This document shows, one piece after another, positions 44,434 to 52,550 of a stretch of DNA of 64,000 nucleotides; positions within the stretch are counted from its first letter, which is position 1; each line of letters starts with the position of its first letter. This stretch comes from Citrobacter koseri ATCC BAA-895. GTDB lineage: Bacteria; Pseudomonadota; Gammaproteobacteria; Enterobacterales; Enterobacteriaceae. The stretch covers positions 558,001-622,000 of the forward strand of contig NC_009792.1 of NCBI RefSeq assembly GCF_000018045.1, in the 5' to 3' direction. The translations under genes and the position numbers were made by a program. A model generated the notes under the pieces. That model was not told the DNA's origin, made no database searches, and saw only the letters and a program-made list of their open reading frames with translations.

Positions 44434-45903
44434 ATGGTTTCCGAAACTAAAACCACAGAAGCGCCCGCGTTACGTCGCGAATTAAAGGCGCGTCACCTGA
44501 CAATGATCGCCATTGGCGGTTCCATCGGTACGGGTCTTTTCGTTGCATCTGGTGCAACCATTTCTGCGGCGGGTCCAGGCGGCGCGCTGTTTTCTTATAT
44601 CCTGATCGGTCTGATGGTCTACTTCCTGATGACCAGTCTCGGCGAACTGGCGGCGTATATGCCGGTATCTGGTTCATTTGCGACTTACGGTCAGAACTAT
44701 GTTGAAGAAGGCTTTGGCTTCGCGCTCGGCTGGAACTACTGGTACAACTGGGCGGTGACCATCGCCGTAGACCTCGTGGCCGCACAGCTGGTGATGAACT
44801 GGTGGTTCCCGGATACGCCGGGTTGGATCTGGAGTGCGCTGTTCCTCGGCGTGATCTTCCTGCTGAACTACATCTCGGTCAGAGGCTTTGGCGAAGCAGA
44901 ATACTGGTTCTCGCTGATCAAAGTGGCGACCGTCATTATCTTTATCATCGTGGGCGTCATGATGATCGTCGGCATCTTCAAAGGGGCGCAGCCAGTGGGC
45001 TGGAGCAACTGGACGACCGGCGATGCGCCGTTTGCCGGGGGTTTTGCGGCGATGATTGGCGTGGCGATGATTGTCGGCTTCTCCTTCCAGGGAACGGAAC
45101 TGATTGGTATCGCGGCGGGTGAGTCTGAAGATCCAGAGAAAAACATTCCGCGCGCGGTGCGTCAGGTATTCTGGCGTATCCTGCTGTTCTATGTGTTCGC
45201 GATCCTGATTATCAGCCTGATTATCCCGTATACCGACCCGAGCCTGCTGCGTAACGATGTGAAAGACATCAGCGTCAGCCCGTTCACTCTGGTGTTCCAG
45301 CATGCGGGTCTGCTTTCCGCTGCGGCGGTAATGAACGCGGTTATCCTGACGGCGGTGCTGTCGGCGGGTAACTCCGGGATGTACGCGTCTACCCGTATGC
45401 TCTACACCCTGGCCTGTGACGGTAAAGCGCCGCGTATTTTCGCGCAGCTGTCACGCGGCGGCGTTCCGCGTAACGCGCTGTATGCGACGACGGTAATTGC
45501 GGGGCTTTGCTTCCTGACGTCGATGTTTGGCAACCAGACGGTATACCTGTGGCTGCTGAATACCTCCGGGATGACGGGCTTTATCGCCTGGCTGGGGATT
45601 GCCATCAGCCATTATCGTTTCCGCCGTGGCTATGTGTTGCAGGGTAACGATGTGAAAGATCTGCCGTACCGTTCTGGATTCTTCCCGCTGGGGCCGATCT
45701 TTGCGTTTGTGCTGTGTCTGACCATCACGCTGGGTCAGAACTATGAAGCCTTCCTGAAAGACACCATTGACTGGGGCGGCGTAGCGGCAACCTATATCGG
45801 GATTCCGCTGTTCCTGGCTATCTGGTTCGGCTACAAGCTGACAAAGGGAACGCACTTTGTTCGCTACAGTGAAATGCACTTCCCGGAGCGTGTGAAGAAA
45901 TAA
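44434..45903 (+). CDS. lysP: LysP, lysine-specific permease
   Basis: 489 residues, 12 helices, amino acid-polyamine-organocation (APC) family; signature GGSIGTGLF in helix 1 and GELAAYMPVSGSF. Imports L-lysine with protons; also represses the acid-response activator CadC in E. coli. A TACAAT -10 candidate lies about 50 bp before the ATG. In K-12 it is activated by ArgP. Confidence 0.97.
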   Translation: MVSETKTTEAPALRRELKARHLTMIAIGGSIGTGLFVASGATISAAGPGGALFSYILIGLMVYFLMTSLGELAAYMPVSGSFATYGQNYVEEGFGFALGWNYWYNWAVTIAVDLVAAQLVMNWWFPDTPGWIWSALFLGVIFLLNYISVRGFGEAEYWFSLIKVATVIIFIIVGVMMIVGIFKGAQPVGWSNWTTGDAPFAGGFAAMIGVAMIVGFSFQGTELIGIAAGESEDPEKNIPRAVRQVFWRILLFYVFAILIISLIIPYTDPSLLRNDVKDISVSPFTLVFQHAGLLSAAAVMNAVILTAVLSAGNSGMYASTRMLYTLACDGKAPRIFAQLSRGGVPRNALYATTVIAGLCFLTSMFGNQTVYLWLLNTSGMTGFIAWLGIAISHYRFRRGYVLQGNDVKDLPYRSGFFPLGPIFAFVLCLTITLGQNYEAFLKDTIDWGGVAATYIGIPLFLAIWFGYKLTKGTHFVRYSEMHFPERVKK

Positions 45904-45908
45904 CCTGG

Positions 45909-45988
45909 TGTCTGATGGTGCTGCGCTTATCAGGCCTACAGGAGCGACATTTGTAGGCCGGATAAGGCGTTTACGCCGCCATCCGGCA
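45909..45988. repeat. BIME after lysP
   Basis: Two REP units (GTCTGATGGTGCTGCGCTTATCAGGCC and GTAGGCCGGATAAGGCG...CCATCCGGCA) between convergent lysP and the cirA-locus gene. Confidence 0.85.
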
Positions 45989-45996
45989 GGTAAAAT

Positions 45997-46032
45997 AAAA
46001 AAGCCCCGACATTCATCATGCCGGGGCTTTTT
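45997..46032. terminator. Bidirectional terminator between lysP and the TonB receptor gene
   Basis: AAAAAAGCCCCG and CGGGGCTTTTT flank a 13-nt loop; runs on both strands, serving both convergent genes. Confidence 0.92.
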
Positions 46033-46044
46033 GTTGTACTGAAC

Positions 46045-48030
46045 TTAGAAGTTATAAGTCAGGCCAACCGTGTAACGACGACCGTCGAGAATGGTATCGT
46101 AAGTCTCGTAATCGATCTGTTTGTCCAGAACGTTATACACGCCCGCAGTTAACAGCAGATTTTTGTACGCGTAATAACGCACACCAACATCAACCTGCGT
46201 ATAAGACGGCGTTCCCTGGGCCATTGAAGTACGGCTCAGGTATTCGGAGGTCTTGCCGCGGAAGTTCAGACGGCTCCAGAAGCCAACATCCTGCGTTGCC
46301 TGCCAGTCCAGCGTGGTGTTGAACATATGCTTCGGCATTTTATTCAACGGCTTGCCAGAGAACTGGCCGCTTTTCTGCTCAGATTCGGTATAGGTGTAGT
46401 TCGCCGTCCAGTTGAGATCGCGGGTGATCTTCCAGCCAAAGGTGGACTCCACGCCGCGCATATTGGCTTTATCAACGTTGACGCGATCGCTGACAAAGTC
46501 GTATTTCTCACCACCAATAGTACAGGCCGGATCTGAACTGCTGTTGCAGCGACGCACTTCAGTTATCTTATCTTTGAAGTCGGTATTGAACAGCGTCACG
46601 CCAGCGTTAAGGTTATCTCCGTTATCCCACAGCAGGCCCAACTCTTCGCTCAGGCTCTTTTCTGGTTTCAGGTCTGCGTTACCGACAATAATACCGTTCA
46701 GACGACCGCCGCCGGTAATCTGTCCCCAGGTCGGGGAGGACTGGCGCAGATCCGGCGCGCGGTAGCCCGCAGAGACGCCGCCTTTTAAGGTCCACTGATC
46801 GGTAAGATGCCATACGCCATAGCCACGCGGCGTCCAGTTGTCGCCATAGTTTTCATCTTTATCCATACGGATACCGCCGGTCAGCGTAAAGCTGTCGGTC
46901 ATCGCCCACTCATCTTCAGCAAACAGCGCCCAGCTCCAGCGGGTCAGCTTGTTCACGTCTTCGTAGGCTTTTAACTGGTTGCCGTTATCGCTCAGTTTCT
47001 CGTAACGATACTGTCCACCTAATGTCAGGGTATGCGCGCCGAGGAAGATCTGGTTCTGGTTATTAAAGATGGTGTTGTAAGACTTCATCTGGCGACCGGG
47101 GTTGTTGGTCTCTTCCTGCTGAATGTAGCTGGTGGTGTTGAAGTCGTCGTAATAACCGCTGTGGGTTAAGGAATAAGTGGTGTGCTCATAGCGGTTTTCG
47201 CTTTTGCTGTTTGGCTTACAGCTACCGTTGCGGCAGCTTTCTTCTGCCATTGACTTGCCTGGCGTACTGTCGCGATCCTGCAATTCACGCGCGATGTCGA
47301 AGTCAAAATCGTTTTTATCATCCGGCGTAAAGTTAAGCGTTAAAGCCCCGTTGCGCAGGCGCTGCTCGTTGTAGCCATTGACGATTTTGTCTTCCGCACG
47401 GCGAGAGAGCAGCCCGGTCACTTTCGCCCCCAGCAATCCGTCAATCAGCGGGCCGGACGCATAAGCGTTGGTCTGGTACAAATCACCGGAGTCCCTGTCT
47501 TCCTGGAAGGTGGCGTCGCCATGCAGGGAGCCGGTCCAGCCTTTTGTGTTGGACACTTTTTTGGTGATCACGTTAATGACGCCGCCCATCGCATCTGAAC
47601 CGTAAAGCGATGACATTGGCCCGCGAATAACTTCAATACGCTCGATCGATTCCAGCGGCGGCAGCCAGCCTTGCTCGATCCCGGAGTTATCGCTGTTCGG
47701 ACGCGTGCCGCGCGTGCTGATGCGCTTACCGTTGACCAGGAACAGCGTGTATTGCGAAGCCATCCCGCGGATGCTGATATCGCTACTGCTGCCGCCGCCG
47801 GTAACGACGACTCCGGGCACATCTTTCAGCGCATCGGTGACATCGCGATAGGCTTTGTCTTCGATCTGCTGTTTGGTGATAACGGAGATAGACGCAGGGG
47901 CGTTCTGGATTTTCTGCTCAAATCCCGTGGCGGTTACAACGACGGTGTCCTGATCGGCAGCATAGACGAGCGATGGGAGACACGCTGCGCATACTGCGGC
48001 AGCGATAGCCTTAACGTGAGGTATGGTCAT
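46045..48030 (-). CDS. cirA: TonB-dependent catecholate siderophore receptor at the cirA locus (CirA/IrgA family)
   Basis: 661 residues from ATG 48030; an ATG at 48039 adds three residues but has no spaced ribosome binding site. Signal peptide (to SLVYA), TonB box DTVVVTA, plug domain with VIRGPMSSLYGSDAMGGVINVI, and a 22-strand barrel ending in NF. The locus is that of cirA in K-12, but the plug text (IQNAPASISVI, RPNSDNSGIEQGWLPP) and an inner loop with paired cysteines (SCRNGSC) resemble Vibrio IrgA more closely than K-12 CirA as I remember both. Predicted to import linear catecholates such as dihydroxybenzoylserine and to bind colicin-like toxins. Fur-type palindrome upstream. Confidence 0.88.
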   Translation of the reverse strand: MTIPHVKAIAAAVCAACLPSLVYAADQDTVVVTATGFEQKIQNAPASISVITKQQIEDKAYRDVTDALKDVPGVVVTGGGSSSDISIRGMASQYTLFLVNGKRISTRGTRPNSDNSGIEQGWLPPLESIERIEVIRGPMSSLYGSDAMGGVINVITKKVSNTKGWTGSLHGDATFQEDRDSGDLYQTNAYASGPLIDGLLGAKVTGLLSRRAEDKIVNGYNEQRLRNGALTLNFTPDDKNDFDFDIARELQDRDSTPGKSMAEESCRNGSCKPNSKSENRYEHTTYSLTHSGYYDDFNTTSYIQQEETNNPGRQMKSYNTIFNNQNQIFLGAHTLTLGGQYRYEKLSDNGNQLKAYEDVNKLTRWSWALFAEDEWAMTDSFTLTGGIRMDKDENYGDNWTPRGYGVWHLTDQWTLKGGVSAGYRAPDLRQSSPTWGQITGGGRLNGIIVGNADLKPEKSLSEELGLLWDNGDNLNAGVTLFNTDFKDKITEVRRCNSSSDPACTIGGEKYDFVSDRVNVDKANMRGVESTFGWKITRDLNWTANYTYTESEQKSGQFSGKPLNKMPKHMFNTTLDWQATQDVGFWSRLNFRGKTSEYLSRTSMAQGTPSYTQVDVGVRYYAYKNLLLTAGVYNVLDKQIDYETYDTILDGRRYTVGLTYNF

Positions 48031-48160
48031 TTTTGTCATTCCATTAAATGAGTAAAACTGCGAGCCATGAAAAAAGGCCATGACAACGGTATGTATTTGT
48101 CTTTTAAGTACTCTTTGCGGTGAATAAGCGGGACGAATTGTACAAAAGAATGAATATTTG

Positions 48161-48195
48161 TAAACACAAATGATAATTGAAATCATTTGTGTTTA
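48161..48195. promoter_or_regulatory. Long Fur-type palindrome upstream of the cirA-locus gene
   Basis: Perfect 14-bp arms TAAACACAAATGAT and ATCATTTGTGTTTA around a 7-bp centre, containing a core ATGATAATTGAAATCATTT that fits the Fur box GATAATGATAATCATTATC pattern. Lies about 135 bp before the start codon, in the 311-bp gap 48031-48341; the remainder of the gap is AT-rich leader and the terminator of the MFS gene. Confidence 0.85.
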
Positions 48196-48285
48196 TTTAT
48201 TTTTCACGGAAAGGGATTTCAAATCAATAAGATGGCGGATCGTAAATGTGAGGAAATTTTGAAGAAAAAATGGAGAAATGAAGGA

Positions 48286-48309
48286 TGAAAAGGAGGGCAG
48301 ATACCCTCC
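48286..48309 (-). terminator. Probable terminator after the MFS gene
   Basis: Stem GGAGGG/CCCTCC with 6-nt loop, followed on the minus strand by TTTT; 33 bp after the transporter stop. Confidence 0.65.
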
Positions 48310-48341
48310 GTTGTTACGTTATGGCAATAGATTATCGTTTC

Positions 48342-49664
48342 TTACAGACGATGGAGGCGAGAAAGTAGCGCCAGGGAGAGCGTGGTTAATAAAATAGCGA
48401 TGAAGGCGTAAATATAGACGCCAGACCATTCCCAGCTATTTTTCACCAGAATGACCGGTACGCCGGCCATTGCCGCGCCAACATAACTGAATAATCCCCG
48501 GAAACCGGTAATAGAACCCGCAGCATCTTTGTGAGTAACGTCCAGGCAGCCGACGGCAAAAAGCATATGCGGCCCGTACAGTGCAAATCCCATGATGGTG
48601 AAAAGTACGGCGGTGATGGTGTAAGAGGTATCCTGCACCAGTGGGATAAGCACGATGCATACGCAGAGCATTAAGGCGAAAATTAACCCCGTCATCCAGC
48701 GGTTGCTTTTAAACATAAAGTCTGACAAATATCCGGCCAGCAGTCCCCCTGCCAGCCCGCCAGCTTCGAACCACGAGATAATGGAGTTTGCTTTAATCAG
48801 GCTCCAGCCGTGTACCTGCGAGTAATAGATTTGCGGCCAGTCATTGAGAATAGTGCGCGCAATATACACGGACATATCGCCCACGATGATGATCCATACC
48901 AGTGGGTTGGTCAGAATGTATTTAACGAACACCTGCCAGAAGCTCAGATTGACCGGGCTGGCTTTTACCTGTGCAAGCTCGGTAGGATCGTTACGCCATT
49001 CGCCGACATTGGGTAGCCCGAGGGTGCCGGGACGATCCTGAATCGTAAACAGCGCGACAACCCCCATCAGAAGGGAAATGACTCCAGGGACATAGAAGCC
49101 CATTTTCCAGCTGCCGCTAAAGGCAATGGCGAAGCTGGTGAGCAGCGGGGCAAGGCTGCCGCCAATGTTATGCGCTGCTTCAACGATTGCCCACCAGCGC
49201 CCGCGTTCGTTTTTTGAGAACCAGGAGGCCATAATTTTCGCCATTGGCGGGAAGCTGGTGCCCTGGAGAATCGCATTGAGGCTGTACAATACGTAGAACG
49301 CCGCGACGCTATCGGAAAAGCCAAAGAGAATATTGACGATGCCGACGCCAATCAGCACCGGGCCGGTCATGGCTTTAGGGTTAATTTTATCAACCAGCAT
49401 GCCGCCAACAAACTTCATGGAACCATAAAGAATGTAAAAAATGGAGGACATGATGGCGAAATCTTCTGCGGTTAGCGACGTATCCGCCAGCATGGCTGGC
49501 ATCGCAGCAGAAAAGTTTTTACGGGTCAGATAGAATACGGCATAAGAGATAAATACCGAGGTGATGATCTCTGTGCGAAATTTTTTATAAGTATGATCAA
49601 TCTCTTTTTTCGCGTTCATAACAGGCCGATCGGCCTGACTGAAAATAAATGCTTTTATGTTCAT
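48342..49664 (-). CDS. OPA-family MFS transporter (UhpT/GlpT/PgtP-like), probably for a phosphorylated compound
   Basis: 440 residues, 12 helices. Belongs to the organophosphate:phosphate antiporter branch of MFS: both arginines that bind the phosphate group in GlpT are matched, R48 in YLTRKNF (helix 1) and R270 in YIARTILNDWP (helix 7). Also contains LQGTSFPP and KNERGRWWA typical of UhpC/UhpT relatives. Start ATG 49664 has GGAAGGG nearby; M16 lacks one. It follows a SerB-like phosphatase gene by 32 bp on the same strand, so phosphoserine is the likeliest substrate by context. Hexose phosphate or phosphoglycerate remain possible. Not found at this locus in K-12. Confidence 0.85.
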   Translation of the reverse strand: MNIKAFIFSQADRPVMNAKKEIDHTYKKFRTEIITSVFISYAVFYLTRKNFSAAMPAMLADTSLTAEDFAIMSSIFYILYGSMKFVGGMLVDKINPKAMTGPVLIGVGIVNILFGFSDSVAAFYVLYSLNAILQGTSFPPMAKIMASWFSKNERGRWWAIVEAAHNIGGSLAPLLTSFAIAFSGSWKMGFYVPGVISLLMGVVALFTIQDRPGTLGLPNVGEWRNDPTELAQVKASPVNLSFWQVFVKYILTNPLVWIIIVGDMSVYIARTILNDWPQIYYSQVHGWSLIKANSIISWFEAGGLAGGLLAGYLSDFMFKSNRWMTGLIFALMLCVCIVLIPLVQDTSYTITAVLFTIMGFALYGPHMLFAVGCLDVTHKDAAGSITGFRGLFSYVGAAMAGVPVILVKNSWEWSGVYIYAFIAILLTTLSLALLSRLHRL

Positions 49665-49696
49665 CGTGAGTTTCCCTTCCGGCGACGGAAATGTGA

Positions 49697-50587
49697 TTAT
49701 AATTCATCTTCAATAAAGAACAGAAGTGATTCGAATCCATGAAAATTAATCTGGTGATGGATTGTTTCTCTGACAACGGGTTTTGCCCGCCACGCGATAC
49801 CGGTTCCCGCGTACGTTAGCATTGGCAGATCGTTTGCGCCGTCGCCGCAGGCAATAATGTTGTGTACAGCGAGGTTGAGTTGTGTTGCCAGCGCAGAGAG
49901 CGTTTGCCGTTTTTTTCCGGCATTCATGATCGGGAAGGTAATATTGTCCGTCAGGACGTTATCTTTTATTTCAGCCGTGTTGGAAAAGGCGTAGTCGAGC
50001 TGATACTTTTCTTTCAGTCGTTGGGTAAAAATATCCAGACCGCCGGAAATAATGGCCGTTTTAAACCCTTTGTTTTTCAGTACCGGCAATATAGCGGCAA
50101 GGCCGGGGGAAATCGTCATTCGATCGCAAACGGCATTGAGGACATCACAGTGCGTGCCTTTTAACATGCGAATACGGCGGGTAAAACTGGTGTCGAAATC
50201 TACTTTCCCTTCCATCGCCTGTTGGGTCATCTCCGCGATTTGCGCAGAGATGCCAAGCGTGTGAGCGATTTCATCCACGCCTTCCTCTTCAATAAACGTT
50301 GAGTCCATATCAAATGCAATCAGTCCCTTTGTGGGGATGCTCTGAGGTTTGACAAAAAAATCAAACTGCAATTGCAGTGATGCAGCGCGTAATTTCTGAT
50401 AAATAGCCTGCGTCAGCATTTCATCGGGTAGCGTAAGTTTTAAATAATCCTTATTGATTAATGCCAGATGCCGACGCTCTAATAAATAATGACATTGCAT
50501 CGTGTGAGAACGAAGAAAGTCATTATATAACCACGCCTGAAATTGCTCTGTGTTTGTTGATGTGACGAAGTAAGTTATTGCCATCAT
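49697..50587 (-). CDS. SerB-type phosphoserine phosphatase, second copy
   Basis: 296 residues (ATG 50587; the ATG one codon on, at 50584, has a better-spaced GGAG). HAD fold with nucleophile motif DMDST near residues 93-97, EGVDEIA, substrate-arginine segment RRIRMLKG, ISGG, lysine in NAGKKRQTL and GDGANDLPM, all as in SerB. The N-terminal ~85 residues are shorter than in housekeeping SerB (322 residues). Predicted to convert O-phospho-L-serine to L-serine and phosphate. First gene of an operon with the OPA transporter, divergent from a serine dehydratase gene. The real serB is expected elsewhere (next to radA in K-12). Confidence 0.9.
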   Translation of the reverse strand: MMAITYFVTSTNTEQFQAWLYNDFLRSHTMQCHYLLERRHLALINKDYLKLTLPDEMLTQAIYQKLRAASLQLQFDFFVKPQSIPTKGLIAFDMDSTFIEEEGVDEIAHTLGISAQIAEMTQQAMEGKVDFDTSFTRRIRMLKGTHCDVLNAVCDRMTISPGLAAILPVLKNKGFKTAIISGGLDIFTQRLKEKYQLDYAFSNTAEIKDNVLTDNITFPIMNAGKKRQTLSALATQLNLAVHNIIACGDGANDLPMLTYAGTGIAWRAKPVVRETIHHQINFHGFESLLFFIEDEL

Positions 50588-50682
50588 GTTGCTCCTTTAC
50601 ATTGCGCTTTATTATAATGGGCGGCGTTTGTTTCTTGTGCGTCGTGCTATCACAGATATGAATGTTAAAGAAAAGATAAAAT

Positions 50683-50700
50683 GGTATTGTTTTTAATACC
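50683..50700. promoter_or_regulatory. Operator-like repeat A in the serB-like/sdaA-like divergent region
   Basis: GGTATTGTTTTTAATACC: perfect 6-bp arms around TTTTTT-type centre. A second, related copy lies 39 bp on (50722-50739). The 213-bp region between the two divergent start codons is AT-rich. Confidence 0.55.
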
Positions 50701-50721
50701 TGATAACGAATAAGCATGAAA

Positions 50722-50739
50722 AGTATCATTTTTAATATG
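50722..50739. promoter_or_regulatory. Operator-like repeat B in the same region
   Basis: AGTATCATTTTTAATATG shares GTAT-N2-TTTTTAATA with repeat A in direct orientation; spacing of 39 bp is near four helical turns. Candidate second site for the XRE regulator encoded at 52173-52550. Confidence 0.5.
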
Positions 50740-50800
50740 TTGATTACGGTATATTATCGCCATCCCACCCTGCGCTTTTTTTAGGAATACATATATAAAA

Positions 50801-52168
50801 ATGGAAAGTTGCGTTGATATATTCAAAATTGTGATAGGTCCATCCAGTTCAAGAACCGTGGGGCCAATGCGTGCGGCTTGCAATTTCATTTCTCAGCTAA
50901 AACGGCAGGATACGCTGCCGTTACTCAGGAATATTGAAATTGAATTGTTTGGCGCATTATCGTTAAGCCGTAAATGCCACAATGTTGATGCCGCGCTTTA
51001 TCTGGGGTTGCTGGGAAATCAGCCGGAGAAGGTGGATTTACGTATGCAACTGACCGCCATCAGGCGTGCGGAAAATGACGGTATGCTTGACGTGCCAGCC
51101 CCGGCGAACAGTACGGTGACAGTGGCGGTGAAAATTATTGCGAATCACCATGCGCATCCTGGACATCCTTATGCGATGACCTTTCGCGCCAAAGATGATT
51201 ACTTTACGTTATACGAGGAGACGTGGTTTTCGACCGGCGCCGGGCAGGTACGAAAATACGGTGAGTCTGCGCCCGTGGCGACAGATCAGACACGCGCCTC
51301 TCCCTTTGCCTTTCGCAACGCCGCGCAGTTGCAGGCGCTGTGCCAACGCAACGGACTTTCCGTTGCGGCGCTGATGATGAAAAATGAGCTGAACAGCCAT
51401 TCTCAGCCCTCATTACAGCGCTATTTAACGCAGGTCTGGGAGGTTATGAAGCAGGCCGTTCACCGTGGGCTGCATACCGAAGGGCTGCTTCCCGGCCCTT
51501 ATCAGATCCCGCGTCGGGCCTGCGCATTGCATAAATCGTTGTGTATGAAGCCTTCGGCAGCGGATTTTCTGACAACCCTGAACTGGGTTAACGTGTTTGC
51601 TATTGCCGTGAGTGAAGAGAATGCGGCAGGCGGGCAGATTGTCACGGCGCCGACGAATGGCGCAAGCGGCATTATTCCGGCGGTACTGAGCTGGTACGAT
51701 AAGTTTGTTTGTCCGCTGGACGCGGGCGCCATCACCCGTTTTTTTCTTACGGCAGGTGCCGTCGCGCTGTTGTTTAAACAGAATGCGTCGATTTTAGGAT
51801 CGGAAGTGGGATGCCAGGGGGAAATCGGCGTCGCATGTTCGATGGCGGCGGCAGGGCTGGCGGAGCTGATGGGCGCATCCGTCGGGCAGGTATTAAGCGC
51901 TGCGGAAATTGCGATGGAGCACCATCTGGGGTTGACCTGCGATCCGGTTGGCGGGCAGGTACAAATTCCCTGTATAGAAAGAAACGCCATCTCTGCCGTA
52001 AAAGCCATTAATGCGGCGACGATGGCGATGAGCCGCATCAGCGAGCCCTGTATTTCTCTGGATGAAATTATTGCCGCCATGTATGAAACCGGCAAAGACA
52101 TGAGCGCAAAATATCGCGAGACTTACCACGGATGCCTCGGAAAAATTCAGCCAAGAAAAAGGTGCTAG
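50801..52168 (+). CDS. Iron-sulfur L-serine dehydratase (SdaA-like), divergent copy
   Basis: 455 residues, single-chain (type 2) L-serine dehydratase with beta domain (1 to about 160) and catalytic alpha domain. The three Fe-S cysteine motifs are intact: GCQGEIG, LTCDPVGG and IPCIERN, and the chain ends in cysteine, as needed for the tail-in-active-site model of this family. Changes: the conserved SSSHT reads SSSRT at residues 15-19, and GHHTD reads KCHNVD. Predicted to turn L-serine into pyruvate and ammonia. AGGA lies 13 bp before ATG, an unusually long spacing. The gene overlaps none but the XRE gene follows within a few bases, so both are cotranscribed. Confidence 0.88.
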   Translation: MESCVDIFKIVIGPSSSRTVGPMRAACNFISQLKRQDTLPLLRNIEIELFGALSLSRKCHNVDAALYLGLLGNQPEKVDLRMQLTAIRRAENDGMLDVPAPANSTVTVAVKIIANHHAHPGHPYAMTFRAKDDYFTLYEETWFSTGAGQVRKYGESAPVATDQTRASPFAFRNAAQLQALCQRNGLSVAALMMKNELNSHSQPSLQRYLTQVWEVMKQAVHRGLHTEGLLPGPYQIPRRACALHKSLCMKPSAADFLTTLNWVNVFAIAVSEENAAGGQIVTAPTNGASGIIPAVLSWYDKFVCPLDAGAITRFFLTAGAVALLFKQNASILGSEVGCQGEIGVACSMAAAGLAELMGASVGQVLSAAEIAMEHHLGLTCDPVGGQVQIPCIERNAISAVKAINAATMAMSRISEPCISLDEIIAAMYETGKDMSAKYRETYHGCLGKIQPRKRC

Positions 52169-52172
52169 TACA

Positions 52173-52550
52173 TTGAAATACCAAACAATGAATAATGACG
52201 AGATCGTCTGGTCGCTCTGCGCGCGTATCAAGGAAACGCGGATTTCCCTGTCTATGACGCAACAGCAGCTTGCCGATCGCGCGCAGGTAGGCATCGCGAC
52301 GATCAAGCGTATTGAGAAAGGCGCTGGCCTGAACCTCGATACGCTGATTTCTCTCCTGCGCGCGCTTGATAAACTGCACAATCTGGATGCGATTTTGTTT
52401 GAATCAGAAATGCGCAATTTTAGCGAGAGCGAGAGTGCCGGGCGACTTCAGATTCGCCAGCAGGTTGCTGATTTAAACCGGAAATCGTCTGCGCCGCAAG
52501 CCGATGACAATAACGATATTGCGGCGCTGGAAAAAGCCGTGTACTGGTGA
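52173..52550 (+). CDS. Small XRE-family HTH transcriptional regulator
   Basis: 125 residues from TTG 52173, or 120 from ATG 52188; neither has a strong ribosome binding site, though AAGGTG inside the sdaA-like 3' end suits the TTG. HTH_3 domain near residues 15-70 (TQQQLADRAQVGIATIKRIEKG), then a charged helical tail. Starts 4 bp after the serine dehydratase stop, and is likely the local regulator of the phosphoserine module. Resembles HipB-type repressors but no HipA-like gene follows. Its stop abuts the yeiG stop from the other strand. Confidence 0.8.
   Translation: MKYQTMNNDEIVWSLCARIKETRISLSMTQQQLADRAQVGIATIKRIEKGAGLNLDTLISLLRALDKLHNLDAILFESEMRNFSESESAGRLQIRQQVADLNRKSSAPQADDNNDIAALEKAVYW

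Noticed and set aside
48342..52550. Accessory module as a transposon or genomic island
   Set aside because: No integrase, transposase, terminal repeats or target duplication are visible; ends abut backbone genes cleanly, so origin by transfer is possible but unsupported.
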